DNA of 64,000 nt from VAZQ01 sp963835165 (GCA_963835165.1 CAWIGD010000006.1:1-64000); one strand, 5' to 3'; shown: positions 23,999 to 33,672, counted from the first letter of the stretch. Made by a program: numbers and translations. Notes: generated by a model from the sequence alone, not told the origin.

Positions 23999-24988
23999 TT
24001 ATTGCGTGCCGTCGAGGCCGAGCTTCTTGACCAGCGATCCCCATTTTTCCTGCTCGGATTTGACGTAGGTGCGGATGCCGTCGATCGGGGGCGAATCGAG
24101 CGGCAGAAGTCCGATATCCGAGGCGCGCTTCTTCATGTCGGGCGTCGACATGATGCGCCGCATCTCGGCGTGCAGGCGGTCGACGATCTCGCTCGGCGTG
24201 CCCGCCGGTGCGAACAGGATGTGCCAGGACACCGCTTCGAAATCGGGCGCGCCGGCGGCTTCGCCGAACGGCGGCACGTCGGGCAATGTGGGCAGGCGAA
24301 CCGCGGACGACACCGCGAGCGCGCGCAGCTTGCCCTCGCGGATCAGGGGCAGCGACGCGCCGGCCTCGGCGAAGCCGAGATTGACGTGACCGGCGGCGAT
24401 GTCGGTGATGGATTGCGGCGAGCTGCGATAGGGCACGTGCGTGAGCTTGAGGCCAAAGCGCTGCGCCATGAATTCCATCGACAGGTGCTGCGAGGTGCCC
24501 GCGCCCGGCGTGCTGTAGCTCATCGGGTTGGCGCTCTCGCGGGCGTACTTGATCAGCTCGGGCACGGAGTTGATCGGCAGCGCCGGATTGACCACCAGGA
24601 CGAAAGGAGACTTCACGTAGAAATAGACCGGGGTGAGATCCTTGTCGGGATCGTAGGACATCTTCTTGTAGAGCACCTGGTTGACCGCCATCGGCGTGGC
24701 GGTCGAGATGCCGAGCGTGTGACCGTCGGGAGTGGCGGCCGCGACCGCCGCGGTCCCGAGCATCAGGCCGGCGCCGGGCTTGTTCTCGATCACGACCGGC
24801 TTGCCCAGCGCCTGGGAGAGTTGCTCGCCGTAGAGGCGCGCGAGCGTGTCCATGCCGGTGCCGGCGGCGAGCGGGACAATGATCGTGACCGGCTTGGAGG
24901 GATAGCTCTGCGCCAGCGCCGGCGCGCCCGGCTGCATGACCATGAGCGCGAGCAGAGCCAGCATCCAGCGTGGCGATAACCCAAACAT
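23999..24988 (-). CDS. Bug-family (TctC-like) tripartite tricarboxylate transporter substrate-binding protein
   Basis: 329 residues. Start ATG 24988 follows GAGGAAA. Sec signal (MFGLSPRWMLALLALMV, cleavage near ALAQSYPS), then Bug-family signatures YPSKPVTIIVPLAAGTGMD, VVIENKPGAG, GHTLGISTATPMAVN, YSTPGAGTSQHLSMEFM, HVPYRSSPQ and GLGxAEAGA-like GFAEAGASLPLI. Bug proteins bind carboxylates such as tricarboxylates or aromatic acids for TctAB transporters; no tctA or tctB lies in the window. Adjacent to a second Bug gene in the same orientation but with only modest similarity, so not a recent duplication. Confidence 0.9.
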   Translation of the reverse strand: MFGLSPRWMLALLALMVMQPGAPALAQSYPSKPVTIIVPLAAGTGMDTLARLYGEQLSQALGKPVVIENKPGAGLMLGTAAVAAATPDGHTLGISTATPMAVNQVLYKKMSYDPDKDLTPVYFYVKSPFVLVVNPALPINSVPELIKYARESANPMSYSTPGAGTSQHLSMEFMAQRFGLKLTHVPYRSSPQSITDIAAGHVNLGFAEAGASLPLIREGKLRALAVSSAVRLPTLPDVPPFGEAAGAPDFEAVSWHILFAPAGTPSEIVDRLHAEMRRIMSTPDMKKRASDIGLLPLDSPPIDGIRTYVKSEQEKWGSLVKKLGLDGTQ

Positions 24989-25180
24989 GGCGTTTCCTCG
25001 TGTTCCGGTGTCCCGCGTTCGCGGCGATTGCAGTGCCTCATCCGCCGGGATGAGGACCGGCGGTATTCTGGGCCGCGGTGGCTCTACCACGCAATGGGAC
25101 GGGATGCATGCGGCGGCTGGCCGCGGCGGCGCCTCGGGGTTGCTCTCGTGACCGCGGCCGGATGGCACTCTTGTCGGGAG

Positions 25181-26143
25181 CTAATTGATCTTGATGTCAG
25201 CCGCTTTGATGATCGGTGCCCAGCGGACGATCTCGGCATTGATGTTCGCACGGAACTCGGCCGGCGCGTTGCCGATCGGCTCCATCACCTGGAGCGCGAG
25301 CTTCTCCCTTGCCTCCGGGGTCTTGATCGCCTCCACCACCTCGTCGTGGATGCGCGCGATGATCGCGTCGGGGGTCCTGGCAGGTGCGATCAGCCCCATC
25401 CAGGCATCCGCCTCGACGTCGATCCCGGATTCTTTCAACGTCGGGATATCCGGCAGCAGCGCGGAGCGCTTGGCCGTCGACACCGCCAGAATTTTCACCT
25501 TGTCCGACCCGGCGTGCGGCGTCACCGAGATTGCCGGCAGGCACGCCATCTGCACGTCGCCGCGGATGACGGCGGTCATCGCCTGCGGCGAACCGGGATA
25601 GGGGATGTGCACGATCTGCGTCCCGCTGCGCAGCGCGATCGCTTCCATGGCGAGGTGCGACAGCGAGCCGTTGCCGATGGAGCCGAAATTGTATTTTCCC
25701 GGCTCACGCCTGAGCAGGGCCACCAGTTCCGGCACCGACTTGACGCCGAGGCTGGTGTTGATCACCAGCGCGCTCGGCTGCGTGACCAGTTGCGTGATCG
25801 GCGCGAGGTCCTTCGCCGGATCGTAGGGGAGCTTGGAGAACAGCAAGGTGTTGATCGCAAGCGGCCCGCCGATGGAGATTCCGATCGTGGCGCCGTCGGG
25901 CTCGGCCTTGGCGACGGCGTCGGTGCCGAGGTTGCCGCTCGCGCCCGGCTTGTTCTCGATCACGAAGGTCTGGCCGAGTTTCTGCTGCAGGCGGTCGGCG
26001 ATCAGCCGCGCCACCATGTCGGGCGTGGAGCCCGGCCCGAACGGCACCACGATCTTGACGGTCTTGGTCGGCCATTCCTGCGCCGCGGCCGCGGCCGGAA
26101 TGAACAGCGCTGCCGCCAATGCAACGGCCAAGGTTTTTTTCAT
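25181..26143 (-). CDS. Bug-family (TctC-like) substrate-binding protein
   Basis: 320 residues. ATG 26143 opens a clear Sec signal (MKKTLAVALAAALFIPAAAA, cleavage near AAAQEWP). Signatures WPTKTVKIVVPFGPGSTPD, FVIENKPGASGNLGTDAVAK, YNFGSIGNGSLSHLAMEA, HIPYPGSPQAMTAVIRGDVQ. Orphan, without membrane subunits nearby. About 190 bp separate it from the following Bug gene at 23999-24988; they may share a transcript. Confidence 0.9.
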   Translation of the reverse strand: MKKTLAVALAAALFIPAAAAAQEWPTKTVKIVVPFGPGSTPDMVARLIADRLQQKLGQTFVIENKPGASGNLGTDAVAKAEPDGATIGISIGGPLAINTLLFSKLPYDPAKDLAPITQLVTQPSALVINTSLGVKSVPELVALLRREPGKYNFGSIGNGSLSHLAMEAIALRSGTQIVHIPYPGSPQAMTAVIRGDVQMACLPAISVTPHAGSDKVKILAVSTAKRSALLPDIPTLKESGIDVEADAWMGLIAPARTPDAIIARIHDEVVEAIKTPEAREKLALQVMEPIGNAPAEFRANINAEIVRWAPIIKAADIKIN

Positions 26144-26372
26144 CGGGTCTCTCGCGCGTTCCAGCGATGCGATCCGCAGGTGCACATCCAGGTCATCACC
26201 GCGACGCGTGTGGTGCAAGTGAGGAGAACAGGGATGCCCACTTTCCGCAGACAAGACAACCCTCGGCGACGGGGCGACTGCCTTGCCTCCGGCCCTGCCA
26301 TAGCCTCTACTGCCGCCGCTTAGACTGGTTCCAGAACACGGACCAGCGCGACGCACAGCGTCGGAGGGGACC

Positions 26373-26960
26373 ATGGGCGAAATGCTGATCGGACTGGTGC
26401 TGTTTCTCGGCGCGCATGTCTTCGTGACCCTGCGCGGGCCGCGCGCCGCCGTGATCGCCCGCATCGGAGAGTGGCCCTACAAGGGGCTGATGTCGCTCGT
26501 GGCGCTGGTGGGGCTCGTTCTGATCGGCTACGGCTTCGGGCAATATCGCGCGAATGATTGGATCGAGGTCTGGTCTCCACCGCGCTGGACGCACTACGTC
26601 ACAGAGATTCTGATGTGGCCGGCCAGTATCTTCGTGGTCGCGGCCTACAGCCGCGGCGAGATTTGGCGCACGCTCAAGCATCCCATGCTGGTCGGGGTGA
26701 AGACCTGGGCCGTTGCGCATCTCATCTCGAACGGCGATCTCGGTTCGATCGTGTTGTTCGGTTCGTTTCTGGCCTGGGCGGTCTACGACCGGATCACGCT
26801 CAAGCGCCGCTCTGATCCCGGCGCGCCGCCGATCCCGGTCGGCGGACGCCGCAACGACATCATCGCGCTGGGGGTGGGCACGCTGTTTTATCTCGCGCTC
26901 GGCCTCATCTTCCATCCCCTCGTCGTCGGGGTACCTGTTTTCGGCAGGTCGGCGTATTAG
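26373..26960 (+). CDS. NnrU family membrane protein
   Basis: 195 residues with about five or six membrane helices (MLIGLVLFLGAHVF, LMSLVALVGLVLIGYGFG, WPASIFVVAAY, VGTLFYLALGLIF). Features of NnrU/MttB-like proteins: GAHVFVTLRGPR near the N-terminus and LKHPMLVGVKTWAVAHLISNGDLGSIVLFGSFLAWAVYD-type central region, here with H103, H115 and N119 in the HP...AHL..NGD block. NnrU was first linked to nitric-oxide/nitrite metabolism and resembles a heme-related or isoprenoid methyltransferase-like membrane family; the reaction is not settled. GGAGGGG precedes the ATG. It is followed 11 bp later by panB. Confidence 0.85.
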   Translation: MGEMLIGLVLFLGAHVFVTLRGPRAAVIARIGEWPYKGLMSLVALVGLVLIGYGFGQYRANDWIEVWSPPRWTHYVTEILMWPASIFVVAAYSRGEIWRTLKHPMLVGVKTWAVAHLISNGDLGSIVLFGSFLAWAVYDRITLKRRSDPGAPPIPVGGRRNDIIALGVGTLFYLALGLIFHPLVVGVPVFGRSAY

Positions 26961-26971
26961 GTTCTTCGATC

Positions 26972-27799
26972 ATGTCGATCCAGAACGAAATCAGGCGGCT
27001 CACCGCCCCCGACATCCGCGCCCGCAAGGGCGGCGAGCCGATCGTCTCGCTCACGTCCTACCATGCGCATACCGCGCGCCTGCTCGATGCCCACTGCGAT
27101 CTCATCCTGGTCGGCGATTCGCTCGGCATGGTGATGCACGGCCTCGAGACCACGGTGCCGGTCACGCTCGACATGATGATCCTGCAGGGGCACGCCGTGA
27201 TGCGCGGGTCCAAGCGCGCGCTCGTGGTCGTCGATATGCCGTTCGGCTCCTACGAGGCCTCCAAGGAGCAGGCCTTCATGTCCGCGGCGCGGGTGATGAA
27301 GGAGACCGGCTGCGGGGCGATCAAGCTCGAGGGCGGGCGCCGCATGGCCGAGACCATCGCTTTTCTGGTCGAGCGCGGCGTGCCGGTGATGGGCCATATC
27401 GGGCTCACGCCGCAGTCCATCAACACCATCGGTTCGTTCCGCGCTCAGGGTCGCGATGAGGCGGACTGGGGACCGATCGAGGACGATGCCCGCGCGGTGA
27501 CCCAGGCCGGGGCGTTTGCCGTGGTGATCGAGGCGGTGGCCGAGCCGCTGGCCCGCCGCATCACGGCTGCCGTCCCGATCCCCACGATCGGCATCGGGGG
27601 CAGCGTGGCCTGCGACGGCCAGATCCTCGTGCTCGAGGATATGCTCGGGCTCTCGCCGCGGGTGCCGAAGTTCGTCAAGCGCTACGGCGAACTTGGCCCC
27701 TCCATCGAGGCTGCGGTGGCGGCCTATGCGACAGATGTTCGCGCCCGTGCCTTCCCCGGCCCCGAGCATGTCTATCCGGTCCGGACCAAAGGAAAGTAA
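26972..27799 (+). CDS. panB: 3-methyl-2-oxobutanoate hydroxymethyltransferase
   Basis: 275 residues, usual length. Catalyses the first step of pantothenate synthesis, ketopantoate from 2-oxoisovalerate with methylene-tetrahydrofolate. TIM-barrel signatures: SLTSYHAHTARLLD, LVGDSLGMVMHGLETTVPVTLD (metal-binding D), VDMPFGSYEASKEQA, AIKLEGG, PVMGHIGLTPQSIN, IGIGGSVACDGQILVLEDMLG. Starts 11 bp after the nnrU-like gene. No panC beside it, which is common in this order. Confidence 0.95.
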   Translation: MSIQNEIRRLTAPDIRARKGGEPIVSLTSYHAHTARLLDAHCDLILVGDSLGMVMHGLETTVPVTLDMMILQGHAVMRGSKRALVVVDMPFGSYEASKEQAFMSAARVMKETGCGAIKLEGGRRMAETIAFLVERGVPVMGHIGLTPQSINTIGSFRAQGRDEADWGPIEDDARAVTQAGAFAVVIEAVAEPLARRITAAVPIPTIGIGGSVACDGQILVLEDMLGLSPRVPKFVKRYGELGPSIEAAVAAYATDVRARAFPGPEHVYPVRTKGK

Positions 27800-27927
27800 G
27801 GCTGCGCGCTCAAGGGCTTAGCGAAGGGTTAACCTTGCGGCTTTGCCTTGCCAATGCCACATCGATAGGCTAACCGGCGCTAGCGTGGGGTGAGCGCGCG
27901 TGACGCGCCAGTGGGCGGGAAAGTTCC

Positions 27928-28584
27928 GTGTCCGACATTTTCCAGGAAGTTGATGAGGAAGTTCGCCGGGAACAGCTCAAGAAGCTGTGGGACCGGTATG
28001 GCAATTATGTCGTGGCGGCGCTCATCCTCGTGGTCGTGGCGGTCGCCGCCTGGCGCGGCTATGCGTGGTGGGAAGCGAAGAAAGCCGCCGAGGCGGGCGC
28101 AGCCTTCGAGGCGGCCAGCACGCTCGCCGAAGCCGGCAAGCGCAACGAGGCCGAGGCGGCGTTCGGCAAGATCGCCGCCGACGGCACGTCGGGTTATCGC
28201 CATCTCGCGCGCATGCGCGAAGCGGCCGAGCTTGCTCAGACCGATCCCAAGGCCGGCATCGCGGCCTATGACAAGATCGCCGCCGACGGCGCGGTCGGCC
28301 CGGTGCTGCAGGATCTGGCGGCGCTGCGCGCCGGCGCCCTCCTCATCGATGCGAACGCCTATGACGAGGCCCGCCGACGTCTGGAGCCGCTGACCGCAAA
28401 TGACCGGACCTTCCGCCACACCGCCCGCGAATTCCTGGTGCTGGCCTCGTCGCGCGCCGGCGATAGTGCAGCGACAAAGCGCTGGTTCGATTTGATGATG
28501 ACGGATGTGCAGACGCCGGCCGCCACCCGCATGCGGGTCGAGAAACTGATGGCGCTGGTGGGCAGCAGTCCAGGCAATACCTAG
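27928..28584 (+). CDS. TPR-containing single-pass membrane protein (YfgM-like)
   Basis: 218 residues, GTG start. An N-terminal cytoplasmic helix (EVRREQLKKLWDRYGNYV) is followed by one TM segment (VAALILVVVAVAAW, about 31-47) and a periplasmic helical-repeat region (TPR_21/YfgM type) with FGKIAADGTSGYRHLARMREAAEL-like repeats. YfgM is an accessory of the Sec translocon that aids periplasmic folding; the lipoprotein and Der GTPase gene order downstream matches the yfgM-bamB-der arrangement of other proteobacteria, with a different lipoprotein in the bamB place. Function by analogy. Confidence 0.75.
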   Translation: MSDIFQEVDEEVRREQLKKLWDRYGNYVVAALILVVVAVAAWRGYAWWEAKKAAEAGAAFEAASTLAEAGKRNEAEAAFGKIAADGTSGYRHLARMREAAELAQTDPKAGIAAYDKIAADGAVGPVLQDLAALRAGALLIDANAYDEARRRLEPLTANDRTFRHTAREFLVLASSRAGDSAATKRWFDLMMTDVQTPAATRMRVEKLMALVGSSPGNT

Positions 28585-28594
28585 GGGGCGCATC

Positions 28595-29131
28595 ATGAAC
28601 CGCTTTGCGCGCGTCGCTTTGACCGCATCGGTGCTGTCGGCGGGCACCTTGCTCGCGAGCTGTGGAACCTACGATCCGAGCAGCTTCGATCCGACTGCCA
28701 TCTTCGATATGGAGATTTTCAACACCAAGAAGAAATTGCCTGGCGAACGCAAGCCGGTGTTCCCGGAAGGCACCCCGGGCGTAACGCAGGGCGTGCCGCA
28801 GGAACTGGTCAAGGGCTATCAGGAGCCTGGCGCGGAGGCGAAGGAAGCGCAGGCTGCCGCGCCGAAGCCGCCGCCGGCCGAGGCCAAGCCGAAGCCCAAG
28901 CCGAAAGTCGTGGCCAAGCCGAAAGAGGAATCGACCCCGACTGCGGTCACCGTCCGGCCGTCCCAGCCGCCACCACAAGCCCAGGCGCAATCGCAGCCGC
29001 AATCCCAGACTCAATGGCCTGATCCGCCATCCACCCAGCAACAGCGGCCAGCCGCTGGCGGCGCCTGGCCCGGATCGCCGCAACCCGCGGGTGGCGGGGT
29101 CGCGTGGCCCGACCCGCCGGCGCCGCGCTGA
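28595..29131 (+). CDS. Proline-rich predicted lipoprotein
   Basis: 178 residues. Lipoprotein signal with lipobox LLASC (C at about 23), then a short ordered part (YDPSSFDPTAIFDMEIFNTKKKLPGERKPVF split around residues 26-57) and a long low-complexity tail rich in P, K, Q and A (KPKPKPKVVAKPK, QAQAQSQPQSQ). The segment DMEIFNTKKKLPGERKPVFPEG recurs, as I recall, in conserved Rhizobiales proteins next to der. The tail could span the periplasm or bind peptidoglycan; no function is shown. Lies 10 bp after the TPR gene and 55 bp before der. Confidence 0.8.
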   Translation: MNRFARVALTASVLSAGTLLASCGTYDPSSFDPTAIFDMEIFNTKKKLPGERKPVFPEGTPGVTQGVPQELVKGYQEPGAEAKEAQAAAPKPPPAEAKPKPKPKVVAKPKEESTPTAVTVRPSQPPPQAQAQSQPQSQTQWPDPPSTQQQRPAAGGAWPGSPQPAGGGVAWPDPPAPR

Positions 29132-29186
29132 TCGTCCTCCTCGCGGCCGCCCGGCATAGCGGCATGCGCAACAGACGGCGGCGGTC

Positions 29187-30578
29187 ATGAGCTTCACCGT
29201 CGCCATTGTCGGACGACCCAACGTCGGCAAGTCGACCCTGTTCAATCGCCTCGTCGGACGACGCCTCGCACTGGTGGACGACCTTCCCGGAGTCACGCGC
29301 GATCGGCGCGAGGGCCGGGCGCAACTCGGCGATCTCGCGTTCGGCGTCATCGATACCGCCGGCCTGGAAGAGGCCGCGCCCGAGAGCCTGAGCGGCCGCA
29401 TGCAGGAGCAGACCGAAGCCGCGATCGCGGGCGCGGACGCGATCCTGTTCCTGATCGACGCGCGCGCGGGGTCGCTGCCGGCCGACCGCGCGTTTGCCGA
29501 TCTCGTGCGCCGCTCGGGCAAGCCCGCGGTCCTGGTCGCCAACAAGTGCGAGGGCAGGGCAGCGGGGGCCGGCGTACTCGAGGCCTACGAACTCGGATTG
29601 GGCGAGCCGATCGCGATCTCCGCCGAGCATGGCGAGGGCCTCGCCGATCTCTACGAGGCGCTGCGTGCGGCGCTTCCCGATGCGACCGTGCCCGCGGCCG
29701 ACGCGGAGCCGGCCGATGCCGAAGGCGAAAGCGGCGGCGAGGAGGCCAGGCCACCAAGCCCAATCCGCATAGCGGTGGTCGGCCGCCCCAATTCCGGCAA
29801 GTCGACGCTGATCAACCGGCTGCTCGGCGAGGAGCGGCTGCTCACGGGCCCGGAGGCCGGCATTACGCGGGACGCCATCGCGGTCGAATTGACCTGGCAC
29901 GACCAACGCTTCCGCGTCCACGACACCGCGGGGATGCGGCGGCGCGCCCGGATCGAGGAGAAGCTCGAAAAACTGTCCGTTGCCGACGCGCTCAATGCCA
30001 TTCGCTTCGCCGAAGTGGTGGTCCTGTTGATGGACTCGGAACGGCCGTTCGAAGAGCAGGATCTCCGCATCGCCGACCTCGTCGAGCGCGAGGGCCGCGC
30101 GCTGGTCATCGGGCTGAGCAAGTCCGACCTGGTCGAGCATAGTTCCGGTGCGTTCAAGACATTGCGCGAACAGACCGACCATTGGTTGCCGCAGGTCAAG
30201 GGCGTTCCCGTGGTCGCGGTCTCAGGCCTCACCGGCGAGGGGCTCGACCGGCTGATGCAGGCGGTTCTGGATGCGCATGAGGTGTGGAATCGACGCGTCG
30301 GAACGAGCGGACTCAACCGCTGGCTCGCCGACGTTGTTGCCGCCCATCCGCCGCCGGCGGTCTCGGGGCGGCGCATCCGGCTCGACTACGTCACCCAGCC
30401 GAAGAGCCGGCCGCCCACTTTCGCGCTGTTCATGAGCCGTGCCGACGCCGTGCCGGACGCCTACCGGCGCTATCTCGTCAACAGCCTGCGCGAATCCTTC
30501 GCACTTCCCGGCACGCCCATCCGGCTTATGCTGCGGGAGAAGAAGAATCCGTATGGGAAAAAGAAGTCGCGGGCCTAG
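29187..30578 (+). CDS. der: Ribosome biogenesis GTPase Der (EngA)
   Basis: 463 residues, two tandem GTPase domains plus a C-terminal KH-like domain. Domain 1: GRPNVGKSTLF, DTAGLEEA, NKCEG. Domain 2: GRPNSGKSTLI, DTAGMRRRARIEEKLEKLS, with the fourth motif reading SKSD rather than NKxD. KH-like end with RLDYVTQPKSRPPTF and a basic tail (EKKNPYGKKKSR). Acts in 50S subunit assembly. An acidic linker (about 170-190, ADAEPADAEGESGGEE) joins the two G domains. Confidence 0.97.
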   Translation: MSFTVAIVGRPNVGKSTLFNRLVGRRLALVDDLPGVTRDRREGRAQLGDLAFGVIDTAGLEEAAPESLSGRMQEQTEAAIAGADAILFLIDARAGSLPADRAFADLVRRSGKPAVLVANKCEGRAAGAGVLEAYELGLGEPIAISAEHGEGLADLYEALRAALPDATVPAADAEPADAEGESGGEEARPPSPIRIAVVGRPNSGKSTLINRLLGEERLLTGPEAGITRDAIAVELTWHDQRFRVHDTAGMRRRARIEEKLEKLSVADALNAIRFAEVVVLLMDSERPFEEQDLRIADLVEREGRALVIGLSKSDLVEHSSGAFKTLREQTDHWLPQVKGVPVVAVSGLTGEGLDRLMQAVLDAHEVWNRRVGTSGLNRWLADVVAAHPPPAVSGRRIRLDYVTQPKSRPPTFALFMSRADAVPDAYRRYLVNSLRESFALPGTPIRLMLREKKNPYGKKKSRA

Positions 30579-30620
30579 CCGCGACGTTGGTCTCAGCCTC
30601 TTGGTCTCTTGGAGAGGACG

Positions 30621-31232
30621 ATGCGTTGCAAACGGGTGCCCTGGCTATCAGTCCTGGGCGTTGGATCACTAACGTTGCTTTCGGCCGACGCGCTGGCCGC
30701 GGATCCGTGCACCGGGCACAAGCTGCTGCGCACGCCGCGGCCGGAGTTGAGCTGCAACAACGTGAAACCCCGGATTTACCCGTCGCCCGACGGTACGTCG
30801 CGCGCCCTGGTGTACCCCGTCGATATCAGCCTCAATGCCACGCCCGACCTGGAAAGCCGGGTCGTGATCCGCAGCAACAAGGGCGAGACGCTGACGTCGA
30901 AGGATTATGCCTCGCCCCGCGGGTTCAACGGTTACTACGTCGTCAGCGCAAAGTGGTCGCCCGACTCGAAATTCTTTGTCTACAGCATGTCTTCTTCGGG
31001 TGGGCATTCGCCCTGGCAATTTCCCATCGCGGTATACAGTCGCGCCAAAAATCGCTTCGGGCAGTTCAGCGACATGATCAACGGCAATCCGACGCTGTCC
31101 GCCGACTTCAAATTCACCGGACCGCATACGGTGGTCGCCACCACATGGAAGCAAGCCGGGGCGATGGACGACAAGGTTCCCGTCACCGTGGATCTCGAAG
31201 ACGCATTCGGCAAGTTGCCGCCTTCGGACTAG
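30621..31232 (+). CDS. Exported protein of unknown function
   Basis: 203 residues. ATG 30621 follows GGAGAGG. Sec signal (VPWLSVLGVGSLTLLSADALA, cleaved near ALAADP). The mature part reads like a beta-propeller fragment or WD40-like repeat protein (RIYPSPDGTSRALVYPVD, YYVVSAKWSPDSKFFVYS, GPHTVVATTW): SPDG and SPDS turns are typical of TolB-like repeats. C at residues about 29 and 46 could form a disulfide. I do not recognise a named family. Convergent with the MscS-type gene. Confidence 0.7.
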   Translation: MRCKRVPWLSVLGVGSLTLLSADALAADPCTGHKLLRTPRPELSCNNVKPRIYPSPDGTSRALVYPVDISLNATPDLESRVVIRSNKGETLTSKDYASPRGFNGYYVVSAKWSPDSKFFVYSMSSSGGHSPWQFPIAVYSRAKNRFGQFSDMINGNPTLSADFKFTGPHTVVATTWKQAGAMDDKVPVTVDLEDAFGKLPPSD

Positions 31233-31311
31233 CGAACCGGCGTCGTCCAGAAGCAACACGGCCGGCGGGCGGCGGTCGAAATTCCAGCAGTAGCCCGGCG
31301 CGCGGGGGAGG

Positions 31312-33672
31312 TCACTTCTCGCTCACCTGGGCGCTGCTGCTCTCGGCGACGTTGCTGCTCTTCGACCCGAATCGCCCGATTGCGGCTTCGCGGAACTTCT
31401 CGATGATCGCGTAGTGGAGATCGCTCCTGACCGACAGGCCTTTCTCGACCTCCGCCACGACGCACCGCAATTCGAATTCCAGCGCCGTTTCCCCGAATGC
31501 CACCAAGTAGGCGGCCGGAGGAGGGGTCTGAACAATCTGCGGGTGGGCGTTGGCGATTTCGGTCAGGATGTCACGAACCTGAGCCGGGTCGCTGTCGTAG
31601 CCGACCCCCACCTTGACCACGATCCGTCCTAACCTGTTCGCGCGCGTCCAGTTCTTGACGACGCCAGTGATGAACTCGGAGTTTGGAATGATCACGCTGG
31701 CCCGGTCGAACGTCTCGATCTCGGTTGCGCGCACGCGCACGCGCCGGACCCAGCCCTCTTCGCCTTTCACGACGATCGAGTTGCCGACGCGGATCGGCCT
31801 CTCGGTCAGCAGGATCAGGCCGGACACGAAGTTTGAAACGATCGATTGCAGTCCGAAACCGATACCCACCGACAGGGCGCCGGCGATCAGTGCGATCTTT
31901 TGCAGATCGAACCCAAGCCCGCTGAGCGCGAGCGCGATCGCCGTGATGGCACCGACATAGCCGAAGATGGTGACGATGGAGAGCTGCAGGCTGGGTTCGA
32001 GCCCGGTGCGGGGGAGCAATTCCCGTTCGAGCCAGCGCTGCATGAGGCGCACGACGACCAGGAGCAGCACGAGGACTGCGATTGCGACCAAGATCGTCTG
32101 GAACGACACGCGGATTTCACCGATCTTGAACCCGAACGGGATGTTTCGGACCGTGTCGAACAGATCGGCGGTGGAGACCTCCCAAGGACCGATGATCAGA
32201 AGGAAAGATGTAACGATCAGAAGTACGCGTATGAGCGCGGACAGCAACGCGCCGCTGAGGCCGAGGGTACGGGGATCGATGCCGAGGCTTTCAGCCAGCA
32301 TCTGCCCCTTCGCGGTTTGCTCGTTGATCGAAGCGAACAGCGTCTGGGTGATGACGAGCAGCAGGTACAATGCGCCGAATACCGCTGCGGCCACGATCAC
32401 TCGCAGCGAGATGAACGCGGCGACGCCGGCATAGCCCGCGACTAGCGCCACGGCGATCAGCACCGCCATCAGCAGCCCCAGAGGGTGGGCCCAGGACGCG
32501 GCGATGAGGGCATCGCCGCGATTTTTCTTGATGGTTCCCAACCGGAGGACGAGATGAACCAGGAACGCGGCCGTTGCGGCCGCGAACAGCGCGTTTGTAG
32601 CGACGGTGATGACGAGGGGCGCGAACAGGATCTTGTGGATGACTTGCAGGACGATCAGCACGCCGAGCGCGCGCGAGGCCCAGACCAGGTGACTATAGAA
32701 GCAGCGGGCGGTTTCATCGTCTTCCTGCACCAGCCGGCGTTGCGGGTGCTCCGGCGCAAGCAGCCCGCGCGCAACGCCATGGCCGAATGCGGCGGCCGCC
32801 ATGCCGGCGACAAGCCCCTGAGCAATTTGCTCCAGACGAACGGTCAGCAGCCCGAAAGTGGTCAGGGCCAACAATGCTGCGAAGGCCGCGAGCGGTGCGC
32901 GGATCGCAAACCAGGCGAACACCCACAGTGCTGCCCAAGCCTTGGCCGAACGCGTATTGGAAGGTTCTCCGATAATCCGTGGAAGCCACCATCGGGTCAA
33001 CGCAACCGCGAGCGCGATAATGACGATGATGATCAGAGCCGCCGCCGCCCAGCGTGGGCGAGTATGTTGCTCGCTCCAGGTGTCGAGCAGCGCCTCTATG
33101 CTTCGCAGTTCGATCGGCAGTGCCCGGTAAACCTCGCCCCAGAAGGAGGGGTCGAGGATGCTCGCGCTCCGCGCGAACAGTTCGTTGGCGTAAAGCGCGT
33201 GGCGTTTCTGGGCGACGCGATCCCCCAATTGGTCGGTCCTGACCGTGAGCACGCGGGCCTGTTTCAACTCACCGTCGACATCGTTGAATTGCGACGTGAG
33301 CTCCTCGCGTTGGCTGGCAATCTCCGCGCTTTCGGGCGGCGCATCCTTGGCCGGCGCGGGCCCGAGCTCCTTCAGGCGGTCCTCGGCCTCGCGGGCGCGC
33401 GGCTCGAGCCAGTCGATTTTTTTCCGCAGGATGTCGGTCGCCGAATTGAGCTTGTCGCGAAAGCCCGCGAGGGTTTCGCCGGTTATATCCTCGCTGTCGA
33501 CCGTGGACTCGATCTCGTCCAAAGACTTCTTGATGTCTTCGAGCGAAGGCTCTTCGGAGCTCTGAGCCCAGGCGCTCCTGTCGAACCCGGCGCTTGCGAA
33601 AAGCAGCGCGCCGGTCAATGTCCACAAAACGAACTGGCGCCAGATACCCCGCCGGATAGGTCCGTTTGTCAT
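31312..33672 (-). CDS. MscS-type mechanosensitive channel with large N-terminal extension
   Basis: 786 residues. Signal peptide (cleaved near AWAQSSEE), a periplasmic coiled-coil-rich domain (about 38-190; DUF3772-like, IKKSLDEIESTVDSE, KIDWLEPRAREAEDRLKEL), then about ten membrane helices, and the MscS core: pore helix region GIGFGLQSIVSNFVSGLILL, beta domain ERPIRVGNSIVVKGEEGWVRRVRVRATEIETFD split over residues 620-655, and the C-terminal alpha/beta domain. It should release solutes on osmotic downshock. Similar in layout to MscK and YbdG-type long channels. 205 bp separate it from the upstream SDR gene. Confidence 0.9.
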   Translation of the reverse strand: MTNGPIRRGIWRQFVLWTLTGALLFASAGFDRSAWAQSSEEPSLEDIKKSLDEIESTVDSEDITGETLAGFRDKLNSATDILRKKIDWLEPRAREAEDRLKELGPAPAKDAPPESAEIASQREELTSQFNDVDGELKQARVLTVRTDQLGDRVAQKRHALYANELFARSASILDPSFWGEVYRALPIELRSIEALLDTWSEQHTRPRWAAAALIIIVIIALAVALTRWWLPRIIGEPSNTRSAKAWAALWVFAWFAIRAPLAAFAALLALTTFGLLTVRLEQIAQGLVAGMAAAAFGHGVARGLLAPEHPQRRLVQEDDETARCFYSHLVWASRALGVLIVLQVIHKILFAPLVITVATNALFAAATAAFLVHLVLRLGTIKKNRGDALIAASWAHPLGLLMAVLIAVALVAGYAGVAAFISLRVIVAAAVFGALYLLLVITQTLFASINEQTAKGQMLAESLGIDPRTLGLSGALLSALIRVLLIVTSFLLIIGPWEVSTADLFDTVRNIPFGFKIGEIRVSFQTILVAIAVLVLLLVVVRLMQRWLERELLPRTGLEPSLQLSIVTIFGYVGAITAIALALSGLGFDLQKIALIAGALSVGIGFGLQSIVSNFVSGLILLTERPIRVGNSIVVKGEEGWVRRVRVRATEIETFDRASVIIPNSEFITGVVKNWTRANRLGRIVVKVGVGYDSDPAQVRDILTEIANAHPQIVQTPPPAAYLVAFGETALEFELRCVVAEVEKGLSVRSDLHYAIIEKFREAAIGRFGSKSSNVAESSSAQVSEK

